Below are positions 51,801 to 64,000 of a stretch of DNA of 64,000 nt, piece after piece. The stretch covers positions 248,001 to 312,000 of the forward strand of contig PTEX01000055.1 in NCBI GenBank assembly GCA_003342815.1. Direction: 5' to 3'. A model generated the notes under the pieces. It was not told the DNA's origin. It was given only the letters and a program-made list of their open reading frames with translations, and did no database searches. Numbering within the stretch: position 1 is the first letter of the stretch; every line of letters starts with the position of its first letter. This DNA comes from Eudromia elegans (Eukaryota > Chordata > Aves > Tinamiformes > Tinamidae). The position numbers and the translations under genes are program-made.

Positions 51801-54800
51801 AAACACCAAGCAAAGCAAGATGATTCCAAAACCACTTACATGATCTAACAAGGGGAATCCAAATGGGTTCAGTACATAAAGCAACTACCTGTACATGTCA
51901 CTTCTCTCTCAGCCAGTTCCACTGCCCAGTACCTGCTGGCTACAATGACTGCACACCAAACCCTCGGGATGCTGTGTGCACAAAGGGCCTTTTTCCAGCT
52001 ACTGAGCTATTGTGGCCATGTTAGAGTCAGAAGAGGTTTCTAAAGTATTTCAGGCATTTCCACCTACTGCCAATTTTATGCATCACCACCTATCCTTACA
52101 AACTTGCAAAGAAGTCATCACTTGTGGTTAAACTTTAACAGGCCAGGTTATATTTGTATAGGTCTGGTTAATGAAGAAATGATTGACATAAGTTTAATAT
52201 CCTGCCCTTATGTCAAGAAATTAAATTGCACACAGCTGAATTTAGTCCTACCTTTCCAGGTAAAAAGATACACATGATTAATGTCTCCCTCAGCGCTCCA
52301 TAAGGAGGGGAGAGGTGCCTCGACTGCTCCCTGCAGCCTGCAGCCGTGCCAGTGCTTTACCTGTCACGCAGCCTGCGCCAGGCTAAGTGGAGCACTGGGT
52401 CAAGCCTGGCTCACGTGCATGGAGTCGGAGACGTGGGTCACGCTGGGATCACTCTGTAAACGCAAAGGCTTCCGCCCAGCAACACCGCCCTCACTGCAAG
52501 CAAAGCTGTTCATAACCAGCTGATGCCTTCCAACTTTTACGACCTTTACTGGTCGCATAGATTAGTCCAACTCGATTCTTCCCTATGAGTTATTTTTGAT
52601 TCCTAATGCTGGCTTCCTTCAGGCTAGGCAGGCTGCCACAAAAGGACAAGGTCCTTCTGAAAAGAAACAGCTTGAAAAAATTAAAGAAAGGAAGTCAGTG
52701 CTCTTCACATCTGTCCATGAGATTAAGAATTTCACTCTTAGCTGCAAAAAGAGATCTTTTCCTTCTTCAATCCATCACTATCACCAGCAACTCTGAACAG
52801 ATCAGTGCATGCTTATCATAGCTGAAATTAACTTACAATTTATGAAAATTCTTCAGAAATACTTATTTTAGAAAAGTTTATAAAATATGACTATTACAAT
52901 TTCTATTACAATCTGAGGAAGTGCAAGGCTTTTCACCATATATACATTTTTCAAACTAAGATGTGACCAAATAACCCATGAAACAAGATGCTTTTGCTGA
53001 ATCACACATTGGAGGCTTTAACTCTGAATGCCCTTAACTTTATTTTTGTTTGAATAATAGAAGAGATGCTCTTTTTGTTTTACAAAGAGACCATTAACTT
53101 GGCATGGAGCAGCTGGCACAATCCTGAAAACCTCTCTGGCAAACCTCCCTTATCCCATGGTGTTCAATCACCATACAACTGCCCAAGCACATTCCCGAGT
53201 AACTGCCCCATGGGAATCCTCCGCGCTCCGGCTCCTCCCACAGATGAAGTGGGAGGGAGGTTCTAAGGAACCTTGGGGGAACTCAGGAAAGCTCTGCTAA
53301 GACAGAAGAGCAGTAATGTCAGGCAGCCGGGCACACTGTCAGCCTAAAGCTTCCTTGCAGACAGAGGATTTGGCATCAAAAGCACACCTGAACAACACAG
53401 GTCAGGATTGCCAGTATGGATTGGTCATCCAAGGGAAGAGAGGGAAAGGCTGTCACCCTGTACTTCAAGAATTCTTCAAATATTGACAAAATTGCCAAAA
53501 AGGCCCATGACAAGAACTTGCAACATGACATCAAGGCAAAGCAGAGAGGCCAACTAAGACTAAAGGTCCATCTTCAGCCTCAACAGATGATCACCAGGTC
53601 AAGCACCACACACATCAGTTCAAAACAAGAATCAGTTCAGAAATAGAGGAATTTTTCAGCCACTGTCAAGAGTCAAACCTCCTAATTTCATGTATTTATT
53701 AAAAAATCCAAGCAGATATTTTCCACCATTATTTGACATACCTTTTACAGTTGACATTTATTCTCCTTACAGACGTCAATGGAAAAGGAGTCTCCCTTAT
53801 TTATGTATTCTTATTTGAACAAGCATTTAATACTTTTTTTTTTGCAAAATTAAATGTGTGCTTATTGACACTAAATTATTTATTCAGCAACAAAAAGAAC
53901 TGAAATAGTATTCTTAAAAATAGAGGACTTAACTAGTTCTGTTTATTATAAAAAAAAAGGCTAAGTTATAATCCCAGGATCAGCTCCGATCAAGTTATTG
54001 GGAAAAATATCCATCCACCTTGTACTAATGCACCAATTAAACTTGCCTGCTCTGTCTTTGCTAATAGCACAGGACACTTTTTCCACTGGAATTGCACAGC
54101 AGCAGTAATTACGCTACCAGTATTTAAGCAAGAAGAGTATTATTTGTAACATGAGCCCAAGGACACAGGTCATCTAGCTGGGTAGCCACTTTTCTCAGAC
54201 CTCTTCTTTATTTCAAATTCCTGCAAAAGGACTCTAAAAAGTCTAGAGACTCCTAGGAAATAATGTTATATTCAATAAAAAGTATCTTGTCTCTTTTGAC
54301 TACGATAGAGAAAGGCAACTCAACCAGGAAAAAAAAATCTTATTTCTTTATGTATTAATTGAATGCTTATGTCTAAAAAGAGTCTACAAAATAAGCTTTT
54401 ATAACTGTTTTAAGCTATGTCCATCTTGTACAGCGAAGTTAAATTCTAGGAAAATAAAACAATGTAATTCTCACTGAGAGTGGATTTCACACTTTGCCAG
54501 ACTCCGAGAAAAGGCTACCATTGATACGTTGCTGATGCAAATGTAGGAGGCTTAAATTTACTCATCCAAAAGGAGGAATGAAACAAAACAAAACAAAAAA
54601 AAAAGAGAGAAAAAAAATACAAAAAGAGGAAAAGAAGCAGAGGGATGGGGGCAGAGAGCATACTCTCTATTAAGTATACCACAAGAGGGATACAAAGCAT
54701 ATAGCAGAGCCCCACGCAGCTCATGCATGCTACTCTTCTCCCTGCCTACTAATGCATCTCAATTCATAGATGCAGATCAAAATCCACCATGAAAGCCATA

Positions 54801-55772
54801 GATTCTCACCAAGATCTAATGTAATTAATTCAATTGCTTTTTACTTACTTCTCTGGAAGTATTTGATGATAGTCACAACACATTTAGTCTGTCAGCCGAT
54901 AGCCTTTTGGCTCCGCTAAATTCAGAATAGTCAGGAACATATTATTTCTTTTTTTCTTTGTCTTGTAAATGAGAGTGAGCTCCAAATGTCTGCAGCTCCT
55001 TTACATTTTTGTGGCAGCACAAGATGATCTTAATAGGAGAGTGAGCTGAAGTCCTTTGAGAGCCCCGGAACAATATGAAAGGGGCCTTATTGGAAATAAG
55101 AATATCAGACAGACACAATATCTTCATATCTTGCAAGGAACAACAGAAAAAAAAATCTGCCTTTTCTCCTCCAATCATTAGGAGGAAAAAAAAAAGTATG
55201 AAAAGTTACAATTCATTTCACAGTTTCTCTCCTCCTTCCGCTATCCACAAAAAATAGGCCGAATATATTCAAAATAACACTAATCTTGAGCTACAGAGAT
55301 TTGTCTTCCAGGTGGGCACAACACTACACATGCACCTTTTGGTGGCGCACTGCATTGCATAAACTCACGTGTTTTAGTCCTTCCCCTCTTGTAAGGTAGC
55401 AAAAGGGCCTAGAGAGGAACATTCATGTTTTCAAGCACGTTTCCCATCTGGACACACACAGGTGGGACTTAGAGCAGCACTTCCGCACCTGGACCTTGCC
55501 TGCAGTAACCAGCTATGGCAACCAAACCAATCTCTTTCCCCTGACGTAGGTTTTTGGCAAAAGCTTTGTTAGAAACATGCCCAGAGTCAGGCCAGCTCCC
55601 CGTGCAGCACTGAGGCTGTTCGTGATGCTAACGCCAAGTTCTTGCAACCGTCAGCCAAGGTGCTGCCTGGAAGGTCGCTAACACCAGCGGCACAAAGGTT
55701 CGATGTCGTTTTGTTTTCAGAAGGAAGAGGGAGTGCAGAGCAAGAGCTCCTGCCCTCCAGCTCTCGACTCGC

Positions 55773-56035
55773 ACAATCACAGAATGGATGATGTTGGAAA
55801 GGACCTCTAGAGATCCTCTAGTCCAACCCCCTGCTCCAGCAGGGACACCCAGAGCAAGGAGCACAGGGTGGCATCCAGGCGGGTTTGGAAGATCTCCAGA
55901 GGAGGAGACTCTCTGGGCAGCCTGTTCTGGGGCTCCGTCACCCTCACAGGAAAGAAGTTCTTCCTCACATGGAGACGGAACTGCCTGGGTTTCAACTTGT
56001 GCCCATTACCCCTTGTCCTGTCACTGGCTACCACC
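55773..56035 (-). mobile_element. CR1 3' end fragment
   Basis: The plus strand shows CAATCACAGAATGGATGATG, GACCTCTAGAGATCCTCTAG, AGCACAGGGTGGCATCCAGG, TCTGGGCAGCCTGTTCTGGG and ends at CTGTCACTGGCTACCACC. This is the reversed last 260 bp of CR1. It is 5'-truncated shortly after the [17 protein letters not shown] region and carries a small loss in the VVESPS region. Confidence 0.92.
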
Positions 56036-58655
56036 AAGATTCATGACCTTATGGTATTTTTCCCAGAAGACAGACATCAAGACCCACTGCTGGACTGTTC
56101 TTCATCCTAGACCAGGACCTGTCAGCACCATGCTTTGCTACGCATCTGTCAGGGCCAGCTAGGTAGCAAAAGACAAGCTTCTTCACACCTTTTTAGCATT
56201 AAGGTCTTGGACATGGTCAATATATTTCTAGTACAGAAATACCTTCAAACCTTGTTTCCTCCAGAACTTGTGGGAACTTCTCATTAAGACATGTCAACAA
56301 TGTCCTCTGACCCTGATGTCGCAGAACAAAGACATCAGAAAAAATGCATGGAGATTAGGTGGCGTCCTGCCCTACGCCCCAGCATGGTGCTCATCAGTGA
56401 TTTGAGTCCTTTACACGTGAGAGGCATTTCAAGTCTGGCAAGTTGGCAAGAAGTCCCTATTTAAGGTGGAATTTCAGGGAAGATAGGCGCTAACCAAACT
56501 CCCTCTTCCACATTTAGGAAAGTATAATATGACATCTGTGCATTTTCAGTTGAACCTGTCAAACTAGGTCCTAGAAACAACACAGGAATGGCAGTGTCAC
56601 ATAGACTTCTACTAGAACACACACACAGAGGCTCACCCCAGCTCCTGAGCACTTCTACAAAAATACTGCAATAAACTATAAATTCTAGTAGCAAATTGTA
56701 GCAGCTAAATTAAACTTTGAGGAAAATACCTTAATACATCTACAGGCCTGTATATGTATAGCTAAGGAAGCCCTCCTTTAATTGCTCTGCCAACAGCACG
56801 TCCTTGAGCTTCTCATCAGACACATAAAATGTGTTCTAACATAGACCTGGGCAGTTACTGTCCTCCGAGTCCAAAAGCTTTATGACATCCTCCCTTTGCT
56901 TCACTGGATTTTTAGATCATCTCATTGAGCTGCCGGCTGTTCAGAGTGCTAAAGAGAGGCTCCCTGGAAGGCATCAGCATGGAGGTGCCGCGGTGTCAAA
57001 CCTCACCATGTACAGGGATGCAGTTCCACGTGCAGCAAGAATCCTCTCATCCTTCCCTCAAATTGGGATGAGCGAGAAGGGAGGAGGCATCTCCATCTCT
57101 TCAGCCCTTCCCACACACCAAGCAGCAAACACTGCTGCAGTCCCTCCCAGTGCTGTCCAGCTGAAAGGAAGGTGATGAAGATGAACAAGATACAAGGAGG
57201 AAAAGAGCATAGGATAAATTGAGCAAGTGGTAGCAGGAACAGAAGTGAAGTGTGGATTTCAGAAAGCAATGTCTAGTGCTTTTTACTTTGCATTATAATA
57301 TTTAGCTATATATCACGTTCAAAAATAACTATCCTTATAAGTGATTTCAATCGGACATCTATTTTTAAATAGTAATCATTAGTCTCAAATCATCCACAGA
57401 GAGAAGACAAGCCAAAGTAGATCTAAAGTGTCAAAGAGCTACCCGCTATAAACTAGTTTGGTTGACCAATCTATGCCGTAACCAACTTTTACAGGAGTCT
57501 ATCAACTCTTGATGTGCATGCACTACAACACCTTCCTTGTTTAAAGCAGACTATACCACACCGGACACAAAACGCCACATTAACTTCAGTTGCTCCTAAA
57601 TATTTTCTGTGCCGTCTTTTGAGCCCGAATTCTGTCAATCCAGCCAGGCATACCAGATGTAAATAACATGGCATGTCTAAATACTCAAGCAGAGAAAAGG
57701 CTATCATGTTTTATTTTTATAACATGGAGACTCAAACAGTATAAATATCCCAGCTTTAACAACTGATCACAGGCCAGCAATAGCACAGTAGGAGCAGCAT
57801 GGGGAAATATTAATAATAGAGCTTATTTTATATCCATATATAAAGTGGCTGTCACGAGCGAGAGGCACTGAGGGCTCCCGACAGTGACTGATAACTCCCT
57901 GCAAGGAGGTTTGGGAATCCACAGGCCTCAAGGCCCCTGGAGATGGAGAGGTATCAATCGAGGGATTATACTCTTCTCATTCAGCTCTCCCATCCTGGGG
58001 CCTGCCTCCTAGGCTGTGACACACATGTGCGAACAACCCACGTTACCACCAAGATTGTGTTTCACTTCAGCAGTCTGCTCAGTCAGACCACAGAACTTCA
58101 CTTTCCCCGCTGCATTCCTGGCATTTGGCTCACTGCTCTTCTCCAACACTTCTAGGAGACTCCGGAAGATTCCTGCTTAAAAGCTCTGACCACAGGCAAC
58201 CTGCAGCTGATCAACTCCCAAAAAGCACCCATTTCATGAGAAATTCATCCATTGTTGTTCTTCCCACTCCTGCTCAGGGTAGCAGAAGGGATTTTATTAA
58301 CACAACTTCATTTCTTTACAGTTCTGGAACCCTCTAATATGCAACACACTCTATTGCACAGCAACTGGGCTGTGTGCATCACTCAAAATTAAGTGATCTT
58401 TTAAACCAAAACAATTCGAGGGCCTTCGACTTGAAGGTTTTTTTCTTGACTAAAAAAAGAAGTGACTCTGTCTGTATCTGCTTTGTGGAGAGGAACACAC
58501 CCAGTACATTTAGTGACTACGGTTAGAACTGCTGTCCTTAAACGAAAGGGACAAGTATATAACGTTATCTGCTGAGAAGAGGAGGGGTTACTGCAGAGTA
58601 GCAGAAAACCCTCCCCAACAGTTCTGAGGTAGAAAAGACCTTGAGAAAACATGAA

Positions 58656-58674
58656 TTTTTTTTTTTTTTTTTTT
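58656..58674. repeat. T homopolymer, 19 bases
   Basis: This T run lies in intronic DNA and reads as an A run on the utrophin sense strand. No retroelement body is recognised beside it. Confidence 0.9.
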
Positions 58675-61490
58675 GCTTAGAAAAAAAATCTAGAAAGACA
58701 AATAGTTTCCATGTTAGCTCATGAAGGCTACTGCCCTCTTCAGTAAACAATCACACAGAATTCATTAAGATTCCCAAATTCTACTACTACTCTCTTCTTT
58801 ACTGGTTATATTAAAGTGTTTCTCAACAGCTGCACCAGACCAATAAAGCCCTAAGTTTAAGTCATTTCAGGGTAGCGTCTCACTCCTCCTCTAGATGAGG
58901 GCCTCCATAAACACATCAAGAAGTCAGCCCTGGGACCTCATGGCATGATCTTGTGACACATACAAACGAAAGAGAAACATTTGGCACATTTAAAGGAAGT
59001 TTAAAAGAAACATTTTATACAACTCTTAAAAAGGTCTCATTGTTCAAAAGGAAGACTGCTGTAGAGGTCAGAGGGAATAAACACCACCACAATTTGATCA
59101 AGAGTTATTCTTCCCCAACACCTACAGCCTAGTAGAAGTCTTGACAGACTCAATCATGTTTAGACCAGAAAGAACACAAAACAAACAGAAAAATCCACGT
59201 GGCAACGTGCTGCAAATCAATGCAATGATGATGCAACGAAGAAAAATAGTTTTCCCAGTCATGATTTGAATCTCTGCCACACTTGAAGCTCTGCCTCACT
59301 AGAACAGGAGTATATTTGCCAGAAATGCACCTCTAGTGTTTTTAAAAATGAAATTCTTTTTGCCTGAGGAAGAGATACCTGGAGAGGCAGCACAGGGTAC
59401 CAGGCATGCAGCCAGGCATCTACATAAAGTCTGCAAAGCACCTCAGTAAAACTAGAAGTTCTCTTTGCTATCCATGATCTCCTTTCCTTTCAACTTGATT
59501 TTCCTGTAATCACTTTCTCTTAACATTCACAGTCCAAAGGATAAACCTGAACTACTCTTTTTTTTCTTCCGTTTTCCCCTCCAGTCAACGAAGACCCCTT
59601 TGGTTCAACAAGACCAACAATAACTGGAACTATTCCTTCCTCTTTCCTCTGCTCAGTCTTGGAAGTGCTGGCCACAGGCAGCTGTAGCTCGGAACAAAAC
59701 CCAGTTACACATTAATATGACAAGTAACAGCTGACTTTGCATTTCAAGATAACAGCATAACCTTTCGAAAATTATGGCATGTTTCATGGCTCCAATAAGT
59801 TCTGAGAGTTCAGTGAACCCAGAGCAGATGCTCTGAGTGCTTCTGTTTTTCAAAATAGAGTCCTTTTATCCCGAATTACTTTAACGCTCAAACTCTAAAG
59901 GCCAAATTAAAGAAAGGACAACAGTAGAGACACACAGAATAAACTGCATGTTCACCAGTGAGTACCTGGGACTTGCACGAGTCTGACACTTGATTGAAAC
60001 TATTTCTTTGACCCAGAATATTGCAGTCTCTAGTCACTCTCAAGTGAAGTTCAACTAGTGCTACTCCTAATAAGCAGTATCTCAGGTTGACTAAAAACAG
60101 ATGTAAAAACGTAGTAACCAAACCAGCTCTAAAGTGAGCACTACAATCAGATCCAAAAGGCAAAAAACCTGAGCACAGAGAAACAGCTTTCAAAGCAGGA
60201 CTGCGCATAGCCTTTCCAGAGAGAGCAAGGCTATATTCAGAAAGCTACTAGACTCACAACTTTAAAATGGTCTTTTTCTCCCCATTAACAAAAATCTGTT
60301 TCCAGGAATTTCCACAAGATTCCACCCATTCAAGAACAAGATGTACACACAGAAATCAAAAGGAGAGCAGTGAACTCTCTCTGGAAGCACTTACTTTATG
60401 CTGACTAAGGCTGTTGTTCATTATTAAGTAATAACAGTAATAAAATTCCAGCAGGAGGGAACAGAACGACCTTGGTCTGTTGACATATCATTTTAGGAGC
60501 ATATTCCACCTTTGGTTCTCTGCCACAAACCGAACTGGAAGGAGAGCAAAAACCATAACCAGTGTCACGACAAGAGAAACAGAGAACACAAGTTAACTGA
60601 AGTTGCTTGAAAAATGAACGGCGTGGACTCTTCAAAGCACTGTTTCAAGGCTTAAGTGCATGTTTCTCCACAAACACCATGAGCCAGCAATTTTCCATGC
60701 CCATCTGTTGAATTCCTCTACAAAATCATTAGGAAGCATCCGAAGTTTCTGGCTGGTAGATTCTCTTTTGTTGTCTCTAAGGCGAGAGGAAAAGCTGTTG
60801 AAAGCCACAGAGAACCTTCACCAGCAGTAACCTCTGGCTGAGGAGTACTAATGCACACCTCGCATGCCTACCAGCAAGATAAAGTTATTGACACATAGCC
60901 AACCTGTATGCCATTTAGCCACAGCTTTTGCTAGTAAGATGTCCCTTGTATTTCTGAGGCAAAAGTCAGAGTGTTGTCAAAACTCACAACGACCTTATCT
61001 CCTGTCAACTGAAGAGGCCTATGAGACTCAGCTGCTTTTCACCACTTCATCCACACACAGCAGGATACCTCTACACCTGGAAAAGAGCTCCATCACCAGG
61101 GAGCCACCCTCCAGCAACAACGCTCAGCTCACTCGCAGCAGCTCCACAGGCACCAAGCTCAGTCCTGGTTGCTCCACACGCAGCTGAAGCTACAGCCAAG
61201 TATTCAAGATCAGCCCTAGCTTCCTGGTCCAACAGGGAAGTGACTACGAAAAAAAAAAAAGGCCATACTTCAAGTCTTTTTAAGTTCTGCTCAAGCCAAA
61301 TTTATTCAGTTTCAAAATAATCAAAATAAATTTTTCTTTTTTGTTTTTCCAAATGCTGTATGCGCTCTTTTAGATGTCCTTTCAAGAAAAGGCCCAATTA
61401 TATATATAAATATGTTTTAAAAATTGTGACTCTTCCTTTCTATCATCAGCTGTTTCTCTGACTCTGCAGCTCTGCACATATTTACAAGTG

Positions 61491-61544
61491 CGGAGTTTTT
61501 TGCTCCGTTCCCCAAACCGGAGTTTTTTGCTCCGTTCCCCAAAC
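61491..61544. repeat. Perfect 27-bp tandem duplication
   Basis: Two identical 27-base units lie head to tail, at 61491-61517 and 61518-61544. Each begins CGGAGTTTTTTGCTCC and ends CCCCAAAC. Each unit contains a short inverted repeat, GGAG/CTCC. Because 27 is a multiple of three, the duplication repeats nine codons in every frame, but no gene is otherwise supported here. Confidence 0.95.
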
Positions 61545-63805
61545 CATAGCTTGCAACAGGACTATATTGCTGTTTTCTGTGATATCCACATAGCTGCCAG
61601 AGTGGGTTCTTCATTGCCTTTGTCTGCTATTTTTGATGCTCCCTTTAAAACTCTCAGCTTTCCTCAGAGGACACACTGTCACTGTCTGACATTACAGCTT
61701 TGCTCGCTTCCTCGTTCAGTTCCAGAAACACAACCAGGCAGGGCAGAGGAGCTAAGAGGGGCTTGCGACCCAGGCCTGTGCACTAACCCTTCACTCTCAG
61801 CAGGGCAAGGGAACGCCTCCCGCCCACCTCACAACATTTAAACCCTCTTACTCATTTTTCAGAGCAGTATTAACTCATCTATACTAAATGTAGGTCTCCA
61901 GTTTTGCACTACCACCACCTCATCTCCCAAGATGTGGTGGGAACAGCTGTGCTTTTTCTCTTGTGCATTTTCCTCCAGGCTTGCTGAGCATCACAAGAAA
62001 CGCAGATCACCAGGGTCTTGGTGCACCGGTCTGTATAGGCATCCTGCAGCACAGGAGCTGTACGTACCATCCTGAAAGGGAAGCGGGCTCTGCTGGAAGT
62101 TATTTTGTGTGCTCTCTCTCAGTTCTTCCACATTTACACTCAACTGTTTTCTCCAGTCTTGAGTCTCCACAATCCTTCATACTGAGTGCTGCTAATTAAA
62201 ATACTGTCCCACTCTTACCTGATCATGAGAGTCAGCCCAGCTGCACACATGGCACAGACCTGCACATTGAGTCTGTTTGGAGGAATGTCCAGGGAGAGGC
62301 AGGATAATTATCAGCATTTTTCTGAAAGGTATTAGGACAACACAGCTCATTCTTTGTCAAATTGCTTGATGCTCTGAACTATGAGAATGTCTTTGTACAC
62401 AAAAATATTTTCTTTCCACTTAAGATATTCTCCTTTCTTCATCCAGATCCATGGGCAAAGCAGAGTGAACATGGTGACAAAAACAAAGATCTCAGCTGCA
62501 TGTGGATACATCAGCCACGCTTCACATTATTGTGATCTGATCACCACCAAGGTACTTCTCCTCTGAGGGACATCATTGATAGGGTGTTCTTATGTCAGTG
62601 GTTATAGCCATCAGCTTTTCTTCCTTTTTAAAGAGCTTATCTGAAGCTCTTAAAACATACAATGCCTTCCGTATCAGCTCTTGTCCACTGCAGTTTTTCC
62701 CTTCCTGGCAAAGCACATTCAAATCGATAGGTAGCTCTTATGGTTTGGAGGGTTTTCTTCCCCCAAGGAAGCACTAATTTCTGTTCCAAGCCACAGTCAT
62801 GCTTTACACACATGGAAAGGCATATGTTATTTCTTCACTTTCCAATCAAGAAAGTTGCCATTTCATAAATGCCAGGTAACATGCTAAAACTGTCTTCACC
62901 ACAGCACCCAGTCTGCGCTCAGCAGACATCCCAAGAGAAGGGGGCGATACAACAGTCTGAAAGGAGCCCGGCTAAAGCACCCGAAAGACTGGTTTGAAAA
63001 CAGTCATTTTCGCATCTAAGAATAAGGAGCCACAAATCAGTTGTCTTTAACACCTTGCCCGTGTGTACTCCACACCAACATCCCCTCCCCAAGATGTTCC
63101 CATGGTGCAAAACCAGTCACGTCAATTCTGCGCCCATTTCACAAACCCTGAGGATCTACTGCAACTGTAACTACTTGGGGCCGTTTCACACCGATGCAGT
63201 CACAATGACAAATGAGAACGAGTATTTTTCTATCTGGGCCATAGCTCTTTGACAGCAGAGATGCATCACTGAAGGAACGGGCTGCCAGCGCAGCTCGCGC
63301 CTCGGGGCAGGGGGATCCCACGGCGGGGTAGCCGTGGGCCAGCTCCACATTGCTTCACGGGGAGAGGCAAGGGCAGCATTTCTCAAACAAGTCCGGCCCA
63401 AGAACTCCCAAGACAGTCTACCATCTACTGAAACAATCCCCCAGCCAAACATTTTTAATGTAATTAAAAATCAAAGGTAGATCAGGAGAATTAAGTCCCC
63501 CTCAGTTGAGACAGGAATGCCGAGCACCAGAGGCGCACAGCAATCTTCAAGAAATGTTTCTCCTGTCATGTCTTACTGTTTAATTATACACCATCATTCC
63601 AAACTACCATGACAGATTTCAAGTTTTTTCCCCCCATAATTAATCATAGCAGAGATTCATCTGTTCTTCAAGCACGGCGATGACAGCGCTGTTTTCACCA
63701 CCGTAACACAGTCATCCCACAGCATTCCTTTCTGAAAGCTGCTGCAGAGAGGAGGAGATCACCTACTTGCACAAGATGCCCTTCAGAAACATAAAGCAAA
63801 GGTTT

Positions 63806-63843
63806 TATATGTGTGTGTATACACACAGGCGCGCACACGCACA
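63806..63843. repeat. Alternating purine-pyrimidine tract with a 16-bp palindrome
   Basis: TG/TA/CA alternation is followed by GCGCGCACACGCACA, almost unbroken for 38 bases. TGTGTGTATACACACA at 63812-63827 is a perfect palindrome. Such sequence can adopt Z-DNA or a cruciform in principle. Confidence 0.85.
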
Positions 63844-64000
63844 ACGCTTCACACACAGGCCAGCAGAGAGGGGAAACTTTTCCACAGAAAGAAGTTATAG
63901 TTCTGCTTGTAAGAACAGCCTTGAGGAGCAGTAAAACTTCACGTGCCCTATCCTTGTAAGTAAAATTCTAGACCAAAGACCTCCAATAACTGGTCACTCC

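Larger units (their letters stand above)
19244..64000 (-). other. UTRN: Utrophin intron upstream of exon 3 (partial, at least 44.7 kb)
   Basis: This intron ends in TTTCCAG next to exon 3 and continues past the right edge. In human utrophin the equivalent intron is very large and hosts promoter B. It holds three CR1 copies, several GC-rich islands and scattered simple repeats. The stretches 19244-22259, 24400-25540, 26083-36100, 37000-43900, 48300-55772 and 56036-64000 are AT-rich, with no recognised gene. The frames seen there are short and unsupported. The A-type start exon was sought on the minus strand and not found. Confidence 0.85.

Noticed and set aside
1..64000. CRISPR array, operons, tRNA or rRNA genes
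   Set aside because: No regularly spaced repeats, cloverleaf or rRNA signatures were seen, and the sequence is clearly vertebrate intronic DNA.

Overview
The window looks like a piece of a bird genome. It lies inside one large, mostly intronic gene on the minus strand, utrophin (UTRN). Three short exons are recognisable by their conserved peptide, exact splice sites and exon lengths: 19182-19243 (62 bp), 4598-4690 (93 bp) and 3073-3150 (78 bp). Read in that order on the minus strand, they join in frame and encode about the first 78 residues shared by all full-length utrophins, which is the start of calponin-homology domain 1 of the N-terminal actin-binding region. The lengths equal those I know for dystrophin exons 2, 3 and 4, but the residues are utrophin-type ([16 protein letters not shown]). 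The exon with the A-type start codon (higher coordinates) and the next CH1 exon (lower coordinates) were not found and probably lie outside.

Layout: 1-3072 is the 5' part of the intron after exon 5 (A-utrophin numbering). Exon 5 is at 3073-3150, a short intron of 1,447 bp at 3151-4597, and exon 4 at 4598-4690. Then come an intron of 14,491 bp (4691-19181), exon 3 at 19182-19243, and at least 44.7 kb of the preceding intron up to 64000. No other protein-coding gene, rRNA, tRNA or CRISPR array could be supported. The other open frames are either transposon remains or chance frames in GC-rich DNA.

The mobile DNA is all CR1-type LINE. There are seven insertions: an old one at 6099-8642, split by a younger CR1 at about 6243-7369; a head-to-head pair at 11823-12472 (minus) and 12729-13441 (plus); an old fragment at 25541-26082; a long copy at 45804 to about 47475 with most of the reverse-transcriptase domain but several disabling lesions; and a 3' stub at 55773-56035. 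Dense, young, 5'-truncated CR1 and the lack of SINEs or L1 are the main reasons for calling the source avian. A crocodilian or turtle cannot be fully excluded.

The most interesting non-coding signals are compact CpG-rich islands inside the intron upstream of exon 3 (about 22.26-22.45, 44.1-44.65 and 47.94-48.26 kb, with a weaker one at 36.1-37.0 kb). Mammalian utrophin has a second promoter (promoter B, exon 1B) in the equivalent intron, so these are natural candidates for an avian alternative promoter, but no exon 1B was recognised from sequence. The window holds no obvious new multi-gene system.
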